64,000 bases of DNA from Gammaproteobacteria bacterium (lineage in GTDB: Bacteria > Pseudomonadota > Gammaproteobacteria > Steroidobacterales > GCA-2729495): contig CP129466.1 of assembly GCA_030583605.1 (NCBI GenBank), positions 682,001 through 746,000 of the forward strand, in the 5' to 3' direction. The translations under genes and the position numbers were made by a program. Shown here piece by piece: positions 1 to 8,130 of this stretch. How positions within the stretch are numbered: position 1 is the stretch's first letter; each line of letters begins with the position of its first letter. Below the pieces are notes generated by a model, which saw only the letters and a program-made list of their open reading frames with translations, was not told the origin of the DNA and did not search any database.

Positions 1-1155
1 CTTGGGCCGAAGCTGCTGCGCGTGGATCTCGCCGAGGAGTGCCGGAAGTACGAGGCAGAAATGGGCGGGGCGCTCGCCGCAAGCCGCGACCGGCTGACGG
101 CTTACACCCATTTCGTGCTGCGGGCCTACCGCGTGGCCGATGCTCAATGGATTGGCAAGACCGTGCGGGATCTCGAGAAGAGTTTCGGCGAGAACCGCGT
201 TTTCGTCGAGCGCATTCGCCAGTACGGACAGGTCATCGAGCCGGCCCCGGATACCGTCCTGCGCCAGGACGACGTGCTCGCCATCGCCGGGCGGCGCGAG
301 GTGGTGGTGGAAGGCGGGGAACGCATCGGCCCGGAGGTCGATGACCGCGAGGTCATGGACATCGAGGTCCAGATCATCGATGTGGTGGTCACGAACAGGA
401 AGTTCATCGGCAGGACGCTCGGCGAGATCGTCGCCGCGGATCTCAGCCATCACGGCCGGGGCGTCTTCCTGCGCCGGATCCTGCGCACCGGCGTCGAAAT
501 GCCGATAACCGTGAATTTTCGCCTGAACCGTGGCGATACCGTGACACTCGTTGGCGCCAAGAACGACGTGGAGCGTGTGGCGCCGCAAATGGGTTACGTT
601 GATCGCGTCACGGAAGAGACCGACATGGTCGTCATGGGCATCGGCATCGTACTCGGGGCCCTCCTCGGCGCCCTGACGGTCGAGGTCGGCGGCGTCCCGC
701 TGACGCTCAGCACCAGTGGCGGGGCGCTGATTGCGGGTCTCGTGTGCGGCTGGCTGCGTTCGGTGAACCGTACCTTCGGCCGCATCCCGGCGCCGGCGCT
801 GTGGGTGTTCAACAACATCGGCCTCAACGCGTTCATTGCCGTGGTCGGCATCACCGCGGGGCCGGGATTCGTCGTTGGCCTCAAGGCGCAGGGGCTGTCC
901 CTGTTCTTCGCCGGCATCGTCGTGACCACGATCCCGCTCGTCGTCGGCGTGCTGGTGGCACGGCACCTGTTCCGCATGCCGGCACCCATCGCGCTCGGCG
1001 CTGCCGCCGGAGCGCGCACCACGACAGCCGCGCTCGGCGCCATCGAGGCCGAAGCCCGGAGCAAAGTGCCGGCGCTCGGCTACACGGTGACCTATGCCGT
1101 CGGCCAGATCCTGTTGACCGTGTGGGGTGTAATCGTCGTCATTCTCATGTCGTGA
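1..1155 (+). CDS. aspT: Aspartate:alanine antiporter (AspT family), C-terminal part, cut by window edge
   Basis: Inner-membrane exchanger importing aspartate and exporting alanine. The frame is open to base 1 (the first GTG is at 22), so the N-terminal membrane half lies outside the window. What is visible: two RCK_C/TrkA-C-like cytoplasmic modules (about residues 30-105 and 120-200 of the visible part), then a hydrophobic AspT/YidE-type half with about five membrane segments and the family-like stretch AAGARTTTAALGAI. The next gene is aspartate 4-decarboxylase, and the antiporter-decarboxylase pair is the known proton-motive metabolic cycle in which decarboxylation consumes a cytoplasmic proton. 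The pairing makes the substrate call stronger than the sequence alone. Confidence 0.85.
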   Translation, partial: LGPKLLRVDLAEECRKYEAEMGGALAASRDRLTAYTHFVLRAYRVADAQWIGKTVRDLEKSFGENRVFVERIRQYGQVIEPAPDTVLRQDDVLAIAGRREVVVEGGERIGPEVDDREVMDIEVQIIDVVVTNRKFIGRTLGEIVAADLSHHGRGVFLRRILRTGVEMPITVNFRLNRGDTVTLVGAKNDVERVAPQMGYVDRVTEETDMVVMGIGIVLGALLGALTVEVGGVPLTLSTSGGALIAGLVCGWLRSVNRTFGRIPAPALWVFNNIGLNAFIAVVGITAGPGFVVGLKAQGLSLFFAGIVVTTIPLVVGVLVARHLFRMPAPIALGAAAGARTTTAALGAIEAEARSKVPALGYTVTYAVGQILLTVWGVIVVILMS

Positions 1156-1162
1156 CAACATT

Positions 1163-1253
1163 GGTGCCGGTACTTCGGATTCGGAAACTCGTCGGGTAAG
1201 CCCGCGACAAGCGACCTCTCAGGGTGAGTTTCCGAATCCGAAGTACCGGTACC
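1163..1253. repeat. Palindromic dispersed repeat, family A, copy 1
   Basis: Two 28-bp arms (1163-1190 and 1226-1253) are inverted copies with one mismatch (GGTGCC against GGTACC at the tips), enclosing a 35-bp centre. The core GGTACTTCGG is shared with the copy at 29403-29495. The element starts 8 bp after the antiporter stop. It could fold as a long hairpin in RNA and attenuate read-through from the antiporter to the decarboxylase. The size and palindromic form resemble REP/MITE elements moved by a transposase encoded elsewhere; none is in this window. Confidence 0.8.
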
Positions 1254-1284
1254 TCGGGGAGCGAAGTACCGGTACCTCGGGGAG
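1240..1284 (+). repeat. Tandem 22-bp duplication carrying the asdA ribosome binding site
   Basis: The right tip of the palindromic repeat is duplicated: the 22-bp unit beginning GAAGTACCGGTACC and ending GGGGAG occurs at 1240-1261 and again at 1263-1284. The GGAG of the second copy (1281-1284) sits 7 nt before the ATG at 1292 and is the only good Shine-Dalgarno sequence for the decarboxylase, so the repeat supplies the gene's translation signal. Confidence 0.75.
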
Positions 1285-1291
1285 AGCAACC

Positions 1292-2953
1292 ATGACGCAC
1301 AAGCCGGAGCTGATGAAACTCAGCCCCTTCGAGCTGAAGGACGAACTGATCAAGCTCGCCCGTGACCGCACCCAGGGCAAGGCGGCGAGCAGGCAGTTCC
1401 TGAACGCGGGCCGGGGTAATCCAAACTGGACGGCTACGACGCCAAGAGAGGCATTCTTCCTGCTCGGGCAGTTCGCGCTGGCGGAGTGCAAGCGCGACTG
1501 GGACGAACCCGATCTCGGCGGCATGCCCCAGCGCAAGGGCATCGCGCGCCGGTTCGAGAAGTTTCTCAAGGCGGCACCCAATGGCATGGGCAAGACACTG
1601 CTGTCGGCCTCGGTCGAATACGGTACCGACGTCCTTGGGTTCGACGCGGATGCCTTCGTGCACGAGCTGGCCGATTCCATCGTCGGCGACAACTATCCGG
1701 TTCCCGGACGCATGCTCCAGCACTGCGAGCGCATCGCCCAGGAGTTCATCACCAAGGAAATGTGCGCGGGCCGGCCGCCGCCCGGGAAGTTCGACGTCTT
1801 CGCCGTGGAGGGTGGCACGGCGGCCATGTGCTACCTCTTCAACAGCCTGCGCATCAACGGCCTGCTGAAGCCGGGGGACACGATCGCGCTCGGCACGCCG
1901 ATCTTCACGCCCTACATCGAGATGACCCATCTCGAGGGCTTCCGCACCGTGAACATCGAGCAGTCCGGGATGCACAAGGGCAGCCACACCTGGCGCTACC
2001 CGGACTCCGAGCTGAAGAAGCTGGAGAACCCGAAGGTCAAGGCGTTTTTCGTCGTCAACCCGAGCAACCCGGCCTCGGTCGCGATCGACCCGGCCACGCT
2101 GAAGCGGATCGTCTCCATCGTGAAGACGAAGCGCCCGGACCTGCTGCTCCTCACCGACGACGTGTACGGCACCTTCGTCCCGGGTTTCCGCTCGCTGGCG
2201 GCGGAGCTGCCACGCAATACCATCCTCGTCTATTCCTACTCCAAGCATTTCGGCTGCACGGGCATGCGGCTCGGCGTGATCGCCATCCACCAGGACAACA
2301 TCTTCGATCCGGCCATTGCCGCGCTGCCGAAGAAGAAGCGCGACGAGCTGAACTATCGCTATTCCTCGCTGACCCCGCATCCGCAGGCCATGAAGTTCAT
2401 CGATCGCATGGTGGCCGACAGCCGCAACGTGGCGCTGAATCACACCGCCGGGGTAGCCCTGCCCATGCAGGTGCAGATGGCGCTGTTCTCGCTGTTCTCG
2501 CTGCTGGACGAGGGCGATGCCTACACGCAGCGCTGCCGGCGCATCGTGCACGAGCGCCTGGCCCGACTGCTGAAGGGCCTGGGCATCGAGATCCCCGCAG
2601 ACCCGAACCGGGCGGCGTACTACGCCGTGCTCGACATCGAAGCCTGGGCACGGCGCACGCACGGCGACGAGTTCATGGAATGGGCAACGAAGGAGCACGT
2701 GCCACTTGACATCGTGTACGGACTTGCGCGGAATTTCGGGACCGTGCTTCTCAACGGCGACGGCTTCGGCGGGCCGCCGTGGTCGGCACGCGTGTCACTC
2801 GCCAATCTGCCGACGGAGGCTTATGAGCAGATCGGCCGCAACGTGAGGGCAGGGGTCAACAAGGCCGAAAAGCGTTGGCGCGCCTGGCGGAAGAAGGAGC
2901 GGAGCAAGTCCACGAAAAGGCAACCCACAAAACCCGCCCGGCGGGCGAAGTGA
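1292..2953 (+). CDS. asdA: Aspartate 4-decarboxylase / aspartate aminotransferase (PLP)
   Basis: A cytosolic PLP enzyme converting L-aspartate to L-alanine and CO2, with aspartate aminotransferase side activity. Length 553 residues, as usual for this fold-type I bifunctional family (about 530-550) and longer than plain AATases. Visible: the AATase-type stretch VNPSNPASVAI, the TDDVYG motif, and the PLP-binding lysine at about residue 318 in YSYSKHFGCTGMRLG. The C-terminal tail is Lys/Arg-rich. It follows the aspartate:alanine antiporter, with which it forms the PMF-generating cycle, and precedes an asparaginase that would supply aspartate. The ATG at 1292 has GGAG at 7 nt. Confidence 0.93.
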   Translation: MTHKPELMKLSPFELKDELIKLARDRTQGKAASRQFLNAGRGNPNWTATTPREAFFLLGQFALAECKRDWDEPDLGGMPQRKGIARRFEKFLKAAPNGMGKTLLSASVEYGTDVLGFDADAFVHELADSIVGDNYPVPGRMLQHCERIAQEFITKEMCAGRPPPGKFDVFAVEGGTAAMCYLFNSLRINGLLKPGDTIALGTPIFTPYIEMTHLEGFRTVNIEQSGMHKGSHTWRYPDSELKKLENPKVKAFFVVNPSNPASVAIDPATLKRIVSIVKTKRPDLLLLTDDVYGTFVPGFRSLAAELPRNTILVYSYSKHFGCTGMRLGVIAIHQDNIFDPAIAALPKKKRDELNYRYSSLTPHPQAMKFIDRMVADSRNVALNHTAGVALPMQVQMALFSLFSLLDEGDAYTQRCRRIVHERLARLLKGLGIEIPADPNRAAYYAVLDIEAWARRTHGDEFMEWATKEHVPLDIVYGLARNFGTVLLNGDGFGGPPWSARVSLANLPTEAYEQIGRNVRAGVNKAEKRWRAWRKKERSKSTKRQPTKPARRAK

Positions 2954-3004
2954 TCCCTGCCCGTGGTTTGGGCAAACGCAGCTGCAAGTAGAGGGGAGAC
3001 CAGA

Positions 3005-4063
3005 ATGACACAGTTACGGACTTTCAATCGCGTAGGCGCCACGCTGGCAGCCGCCGTCCTGCTCGCGACGCCGGCCGTCGCCAAGCCGAAGATCGCCATC
3101 CTCGCCACCGGCGGGACCATCGCCGGCGCGCAGGCGAGCCAGTCCGAGTACGGCTACAAGGCGGGCGCCTGGAAGGTGGAGGACCTGATCAACGCCGTGC
3201 CACAGATGAAGGAGCTGGCCGATATCAGCGGGGAGCAGGTGGTGAACATCGGCAGCCAGGACATGAACGACGAGGTCTGGCTCAAGCTCGGCAAGCGCGT
3301 GAACGAGGTGCTGAAGTCTGCTGATGCGGTGGTGATCACGCACGGCACCGATACGATGGAAGAGACCTCTTACTTCCTGGATCTCGTGGTCAAGAGCGAC
3401 AAACCGGTCGTGCTGGTCGGTTCCATGCGCCCGGCCACAGGCATCAGCGCCGATGGGCCGATGAACCTCTATAACGCAGTCGCGGTGGCCGCAGACCCGA
3501 AGGCCAGGGGCCGGGGCGTGCTGGTCGTGATCAACGACCGGGCCCATGCCGCCCGCAACGTCGTGAAGGTGAACACCTCCAACGTCGAAGCGTTCACGAG
3601 CCCGAACCGCGGCCCGGCAGCGATCGTCAATACCGGCAAGATCACCTGGCTCGAAAGGCCGGACGGCCGAAGGGGGGCGCAGAGCGAATTCTCCATTACG
3701 AATGTCGATTCGCTGCCGCGGGTGGACGTCATCTACGCCCATGCCAACATGAGCCCTGACCTCATCGATGCGGCCGTGGCGAACGGCGCCAAGGGCATCG
3801 TGCTCGCCGGGGTGGGTGACGGCAACGGCACGACCCAGGCGATCGAAAAGCTGGCAGCCGTGGCCAGGAAAGGCGTGGTGGTGGTGCGCAGCACCCGCCT
3901 GCCGAGCGGGCTGACCTATCGCAACAACGAGGTCAACGACGACAAGCTCGGCTTCGTCGCGTCGCTGGAGCTCAACCCCGCCAAGTCGCGAGTACTGCTG
4001 CAGCAGGCATTGCTGGTCACGAAGGACCCGGCGCAGATCCAGCGCATGTTCACGGAGTACTGA
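3005..4063 (+). CDS. ansB: Type II (periplasmic) L-asparaginase
   Basis: Hydrolyses asparagine to aspartate and ammonia. I take ATG 3005, which follows GAGGGGAGACC, rather than the GTG at 2963. This gives 352 residues with a clear signal peptide (residues 1-26, ending TPAVA). Catalytic elements of the type II enzymes are present: nucleophile Thr38 in ATGGTIAG, and Thr115-Asp116 in ITHGTDTMEET. Its place next to the aspartate decarboxylase/antiporter suggests that asparagine is deamidated in the periplasm and the aspartate imported in exchange for alanine. Confidence 0.93.
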   Translation: MTQLRTFNRVGATLAAAVLLATPAVAKPKIAILATGGTIAGAQASQSEYGYKAGAWKVEDLINAVPQMKELADISGEQVVNIGSQDMNDEVWLKLGKRVNEVLKSADAVVITHGTDTMEETSYFLDLVVKSDKPVVLVGSMRPATGISADGPMNLYNAVAVAADPKARGRGVLVVINDRAHAARNVVKVNTSNVEAFTSPNRGPAAIVNTGKITWLERPDGRRGAQSEFSITNVDSLPRVDVIYAHANMSPDLIDAAVANGAKGIVLAGVGDGNGTTQAIEKLAAVARKGVVVVRSTRLPSGLTYRNNEVNDDKLGFVASLELNPAKSRVLLQQALLVTKDPAQIQRMFTEY

Positions 4064-4068
4064 TTGCC

Positions 4069-4095
4069 GAAAAACCACTTGATTGGGGGTTTTTC
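4069..4095 (+). terminator. Hairpin after ansB, likely terminator
   Basis: GAAAAACC (4069-4076) and GGTTTTTC (4088-4095) form an 8-bp stem with an 11-nt loop, 6 bp after the asparaginase stop. The T-tract is part of the 3' arm, as in weak or bidirectional intrinsic terminators. Confidence 0.55.
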
Positions 4096-4120
4096 AGGCT
4101 ACACCTTATACATAGGTGTA
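4083..4120 (+). promoter_or_regulatory. Putative sdaA promoter with palindromic operator over the -10
   Basis: TTGGGG (4083-4088) and TATACAT (4107-4113) are spaced 18 bp and could be -35/-10 elements for the serine dehydratase gene starting at 4153. The -10 is exactly the 7-bp centre of a perfect inverted repeat, TACACCT (4100-4106) and AGGTGTA (4114-4120). A protein bound there would block the polymerase, so a repressor site is likely. The regulator cannot be named. Confidence 0.5.
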
Positions 4121-4152
4121 CGTGTGATTCTCTGCAGCATTGAGGTATTCAA

Positions 4153-5757
4153 ATGACCAGCAAAGATGACGACCAGGGCGGCATTTCCACCACGGATGAA
4201 TTGCTGGCGACCGACGTGCCTGAAGGCGTCGATCGCCGTGCGTTCCTGATGCGCAGCGCCCTGATCGGCGCGACGGCGGTGCTCACCGGCCGTCCGGTGC
4301 CGGCCAACGCGCAGGCGGCCGCGGCCAGGGCCACCCCGCCCAAGGTGACCCTGTCGCCTGATCTCGACGTCGTCAGGCGATCCAAGGGTCCGGTGATGAC
4401 CGTGCTCGAGGAGTTCTACAAGGTCGGGCCCGGGCCTTCCAGTTCCCACACCATCGGCCCGATGCGGATCACCTATGACTTCTACAACCGCTGCACGAAG
4501 CTCCCGGCGGACCAGCTCGCCAAGGCTACCGGGCTGAGGGTGCACCTGTTCGGCAGCCTGAGCGCCACGGGCAAGGGCCACGGCACGGAACGCGCCTCGC
4601 TCGCGGGCCTCATCGGCAAGGAACCCGCGACCGTCGAGCCGGCATTTCTCGACAGTCTGGCCGAGAAACCCGACCAGACTTTCCAGGTGAAGCTCGGCGA
4701 CAAGACCCACACAGTGTCGCTGAAGGACATCATCTACGATGCGACGAAGGGCGATTTTCCGCATCCCAACACCATGACCTGCAAGCTGGTCGCCGGTGAC
4801 CAGGTGCTCCACGAGCTGGAGTATTACTCGGTCGGCGGCGGGTTCATCGAGTGGAAGGGGTACACGCCGCCGAAGAAGGGGCAGCCGAAGTATCCCTACG
4901 CGACGATGAAAGAGCTGCAGGCCCATGCAGTGAAGAACAAGCTCTCGCTGGCGCAGGTGGCGATGGCCAACGAGGTCGCGGTGTCGGGCAAGAGCGAAGC
5001 GGAGATCAACGCCTTCCTCGACAAGATCCACAACGCCATGGTGAATATCGTCAAGGCGGGTCTCGCGGCGCCATCCACCACGCTGCCGGGGCCCATCAAG
5101 CTCCAGACCAAGGCCGGTGAGGTGTACAAGCGCGCCAGCACGGATCAGACCTTCATCCGTGAGCAGGGTATCGGTGTGGTGTCGGCCTACGCTCTGGCCG
5201 GATCCGAGGAGAATGCTCGCGGCCATCTGGTCGTGACCGCTCCTACCGGCGGCTCGGCCGGCGTGATCCCCGCGATCGTGTATGCGCTCGGCGAGGGCGG
5301 TCGCAAACTGCCGAAGGAAAAGGTCCGGGAGGGACTGCTGGCCGCCGCAGTCGTCGGATATCTCTGCAAGCACAACGCCACGCTGTCCGGTGCCGAAGGC
5401 GGTTGCCAGGCGGAAATCGGCGTCGCCTCGGCCATGGGCGCGGCGCTGCTGGCGCAGGCGAACGGCTACGGGCACGAGGTTGCCGCCAACGCAGCCGAGG
5501 CCGCGCTCGAGCACCACCTCGGCATGACCTGCGACCCGGTGGCCGGGTTCGTGCAGGTGCCCTGCATAGAGCGCTGTGCCTTCGGCGCGGTGAAGGCATG
5601 GACCGGCTACATGATTGCGCGCAGCGAGATCCCGGCCCACCGCCGCCTCGACTTCGACACGACCGTCACGGCGATGGCCCTTACTGCCAAGGAGATGAAC
5701 TCCAAGTACAAGGAGACCTCGGAAGGCGGTCTCGCTGTGTCGGTGGTGCTCTGTTAG
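4153..5757 (+). CDS. sdaA: L-serine ammonia-lyase, single-chain [4Fe-4S], with Tat-like N-terminal extension
   Basis: Deaminates L-serine to pyruvate and ammonia. Residues about 78-534 match the single-chain bacterial enzyme: GPGPSSSHT near residue 92, then Cys418, Cys460 and Cys471 whose 42- and 11-residue spacing equals that I recall for the cluster ligands of the Legionella enzyme, and a C-terminal Cys534, the tail-in-mouth ligand in that enzyme. Unusual is a roughly 75-residue N-terminal extension: DRRAFL (27-32), a hydrophobic stretch (about 35-46) and ANAQA, which looks like a twin-arginine signal peptide. The annotated E. coli and Legionella enzymes are cytosolic. It would feed pyruvate to the PFL encoded downstream. 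Confidence 0.88.
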   Translation: MTSKDDDQGGISTTDELLATDVPEGVDRRAFLMRSALIGATAVLTGRPVPANAQAAAARATPPKVTLSPDLDVVRRSKGPVMTVLEEFYKVGPGPSSSHTIGPMRITYDFYNRCTKLPADQLAKATGLRVHLFGSLSATGKGHGTERASLAGLIGKEPATVEPAFLDSLAEKPDQTFQVKLGDKTHTVSLKDIIYDATKGDFPHPNTMTCKLVAGDQVLHELEYYSVGGGFIEWKGYTPPKKGQPKYPYATMKELQAHAVKNKLSLAQVAMANEVAVSGKSEAEINAFLDKIHNAMVNIVKAGLAAPSTTLPGPIKLQTKAGEVYKRASTDQTFIREQGIGVVSAYALAGSEENARGHLVVTAPTGGSAGVIPAIVYALGEGGRKLPKEKVREGLLAAAVVGYLCKHNATLSGAEGGCQAEIGVASAMGAALLAQANGYGHEVAANAAEAALEHHLGMTCDPVAGFVQVPCIERCAFGAVKAWTGYMIARSEIPAHRRLDFDTTVTAMALTAKEMNSKYKETSEGGLAVSVVLC

Positions 5758-5774
5758 CTCTGTGAGCCCTGGCC

Positions 5775-5799
5775 GGTGGTTGCCGCCGGAGCAACCACC
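5775..5799 (+). promoter_or_regulatory. Perfect hairpin enclosing the MFS gene's ribosome binding site
   Basis: GGTGGTTGC (5775-5783) and GCAACCACC (5791-5799) form a perfect 9-bp stem with a 7-nt loop. It ends one base before the GTG at 5800, and the GGAG Shine-Dalgarno (5788-5791) lies in the loop and first stem base. It could limit translation of the transporter or act as an attenuator between sdaA and the transporter gene. No T-run follows. Confidence 0.5.
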
Positions 5800-7053
5800 G
5801 TGAAAAGCGCAGCAAGGACGGCCGCGATCGCGTGGCTGATCGCGGCCGTCTATTATTTCTACCAGTACATGCTGCGCTCGGCGCCGGCGGTGATGATGCC
5901 GCAGATGTCGGAGGCCTTCGGTCTCACGGCAACAGCGGTCGCTTCCCTCGTCGGCCTGTTCTATTACGGCTATTCGCCGTTCAGCCTGGTGGCCGGCGCG
6001 GCCATGGATCGCCTCGGGCCGCGCAAGGTCGTGCCGCTCGGTGCCGCGGCAGTCGGCATCGGGGCGCTGCTCTTCAGTACCGGGCAGAGCGAGCTCGCCA
6101 GCATCGGGCGCCTGCTGCAGGGCGCCGGCGGTGTGTTCGCGCTGGTGGGCGCGATCTACATCGCCACGAAGAACTTCCCCGCTTCGCTCGCGGCCACGCT
6201 GATCGGTGCCACCCAGATGTTCGGCATGGCTGGCGGCTCGGCCGGCCAGTTCATGGTCGGGCCGGCAATCCATGCCGGACTCGCGTGGAACCAGTTCTGG
6301 TTCGGCATGGGTGTCGCCGGGCTCGCAATCTGCGTGCTGCTGTTCGTGCTGCTGCCGCCGCAGGCAGCGCCAGTGCAGCAGCGTAGCGACGGGCTGAAGA
6401 GCGTGATGGGCGCGTTCGGCACGGTGTTCCGTAATCCGCAGTCCATACTCTGCGGCATGATTGCCGGGCTCATGTTCATCCCCACGACGATCTTCGACAT
6501 GGTCTGGGGCGTGCGCTATGTGCAGGAGGCGATCGGTTACGACTACACCGAGGCTGTGCTGCGCTCGGCCACGGTGCCGTTTGGCTGGATCATTGGCTGC
6601 CCGTTGCTCGGGTTCGTGTCCGACCGGCTGGGCAGACGCAAGCCCGTGATCATTGGCGCGGCGCTGGTGCTGCTCGCCTGCCTCGCCTGGATCCTGTACG
6701 GCCCCGCCGACGTACTGCCACCTTACGTCCTGGGTTTGTTTACGGGCATCGCGTCGGGCGCCGCCATGCTGCCGTATTCGGTGATCAAGGAAGCCAACCC
6801 GCCGGAGGTCAGTGGCACAGCTACCGGCGTCATCAATTTTCTCAACTTCACTTTCAGCGCCCTGCTCGGCCCGGTATTCGCCTCGCTGCTGCGCAACGCT
6901 GCCGGGAGTGCGGCGGTGATGACGCGGGAGCATTACCAGGCGGCCTTCGAACCCTTGCTCTATGGCGTCGCGCTGGCCATCGTGTTTGCATTCATACTGA
7001 AGGAGACGGGACCCGCCGTCCGGCCGACGCCGGCGGCGAACGAAAGAACATGA
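5800..7053 (+). CDS. MFS transporter, substrate unknown
   Basis: A major facilitator superfamily carrier of about 417 residues from GTG 5800 (GGAG at 8 nt); GTG 5776 in the same frame would add 8 residues but lies inside a hairpin. Twelve hydrophobic segments are visible, with the MFS loop 2-3 motif DRLGPRK and a repeat of it in the second half (SDRLGRRKP). The 3' end overlaps the next gene by ATGA, so it is co-translated with the phosphotransacetylase. Context suggests an amino acid or carboxylate such as serine, aspartate, pyruvate or acetate, but nothing in the sequence fixes this. Confidence 0.85.
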   Translation: MKSAARTAAIAWLIAAVYYFYQYMLRSAPAVMMPQMSEAFGLTATAVASLVGLFYYGYSPFSLVAGAAMDRLGPRKVVPLGAAAVGIGALLFSTGQSELASIGRLLQGAGGVFALVGAIYIATKNFPASLAATLIGATQMFGMAGGSAGQFMVGPAIHAGLAWNQFWFGMGVAGLAICVLLFVLLPPQAAPVQQRSDGLKSVMGAFGTVFRNPQSILCGMIAGLMFIPTTIFDMVWGVRYVQEAIGYDYTEAVLRSATVPFGWIIGCPLLGFVSDRLGRRKPVIIGAALVLLACLAWILYGPADVLPPYVLGLFTGIASGAAMLPYSVIKEANPPEVSGTATGVINFLNFTFSALLGPVFASLLRNAAGSAAVMTREHYQAAFEPLLYGVALAIVFAFILKETGPAVRPTPAANERT

Positions 7054-7985
7054 GCAAAAAGACCGGAACCGGAAAATACGAGCACCTGCTGGAACGCTGC
7101 CGTGCCCTGGCGCCGATACCCACGGCGGTGGCCTACCCGTGCGAGGAAACGGCGCTCGCCGGCGCGATCGAAGCGGGCGAGGCCGGGTTGATCACACCGA
7201 TCCTGGTCGGGCCTGCCGCCACGATCAAAGGCGTGGCGAAGAAAGGCAACATCAGGCTCGGCAAATGCGAGATCGTCGAGGCCGGCGACGGCCCTAAGGC
7301 CGCAGCGAAAGCGGTCGAGCTGATCCGGCAGGGCAAGGCGGAGCTGCTGATGAAGGGCAGCCTGCACACCGACGAACTCCTCGGTGCAGTGGTCGCGCGC
7401 GAGACCGGCCTGCGCACCGGCCGGCGCCTCAGTCACGTGTTCGTTCTGGACGTACCGACCTACCACAAGGTACTGCTGGTCACCGACGCGGCGATCAACA
7501 TTGCGCCGACGCTGGAGGACAAGGCGGACATCTGCCAGAACGCGATTGACCTTGCCATCGCCTTCGGCCGGGCGCAACCGAAGGTGGCGATCCTGGCGGC
7601 GGTCGAGACCGTCACCTCGAAGATGCCCGCCACGATCGACGCCGCGGCGCTCTGCAAGATGGCCGACCGCGGGCAGATCAAGGGCGCGATCCTCGACGGC
7701 CCGATGGCGTTCGATAATGCCATCAGCAAGGACGCCGCGAAGATCAAGGGCATCCGCTCGGAGGTGGCGGGCGACCCGGACATCCTGCTGGCACCGGACC
7801 TCGAGGCGGGCAATATCCTCGCCAAGCAGCTGGCCTTCCTCGCCAACGCCGACAGCGCCGGCCTGGTGCTCGGCGCGCGCGTGCCGGTGATCCTCACCAG
7901 CCGCGCCGACAGCGTGCGATCGAGGCTGGCGAGCTGTGCCGTAGCCGTGATGGCGGCGCACGCGCGGCGGGGAGTGAAGAAGTGA
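7050..7985 (+). CDS. pta: Phosphate acetyl/butyryltransferase (Pta/Ptb family)
   Basis: Converts acyl-CoA plus phosphate to acyl phosphate. The 311 residues match the PTA_PTB catalytic domain alone, as in the C-terminal part of the fused enoyl-CoA hydratase/phosphate acetyltransferase proteins and in phosphotransbutyrylases; the MaoC-like and DRTGG domains are absent. Family features include AVAYPCEETAL near the start, LMKGSLHTDELL, and the C-terminal GLVLGARVPVILTSRADS. It overlaps the MFS gene by 4 bp and precedes acetate kinase, giving the acetyl-CoA to acetyl phosphate to acetate plus ATP route. Acyl preference (acetyl or butyryl) is not decided by sequence. Confidence 0.88.
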   Translation: MSKKTGTGKYEHLLERCRALAPIPTAVAYPCEETALAGAIEAGEAGLITPILVGPAATIKGVAKKGNIRLGKCEIVEAGDGPKAAAKAVELIRQGKAELLMKGSLHTDELLGAVVARETGLRTGRRLSHVFVLDVPTYHKVLLVTDAAINIAPTLEDKADICQNAIDLAIAFGRAQPKVAILAAVETVTSKMPATIDAAALCKMADRGQIKGAILDGPMAFDNAISKDAAKIKGIRSEVAGDPDILLAPDLEAGNILAKQLAFLANADSAGLVLGARVPVILTSRADSVRSRLASCAVAVMAAHARRGVKK

Positions 7986-8130
7986 AAAATCCGGCCTGCC
8001 GAAGCACCCGTATCGGCTTCCTGCCGGCGGCACGAGGCAAGGCAGTCACGGAGACTACGAACGCTTCTGGCGGCGAGTTTGCCCGGTGGTGTGAAAAGCT
8101 GATGAAGGCGCAGCAGAGACCAGGAAGTAT

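Noticed and set aside
1145..2698. 517-codon minus-strand ORF over asdA
   Set aside because: Antisense to the PLP enzyme and partly read from the palindromic repeat; no ribosome site or domain.
4099..6933. 944-codon minus-strand ORF
   Set aside because: It lies antisense to the serine dehydratase and MFS genes, is rich in Arg/His/Gly as expected for the complement of GC-rich genes, and has no domain.
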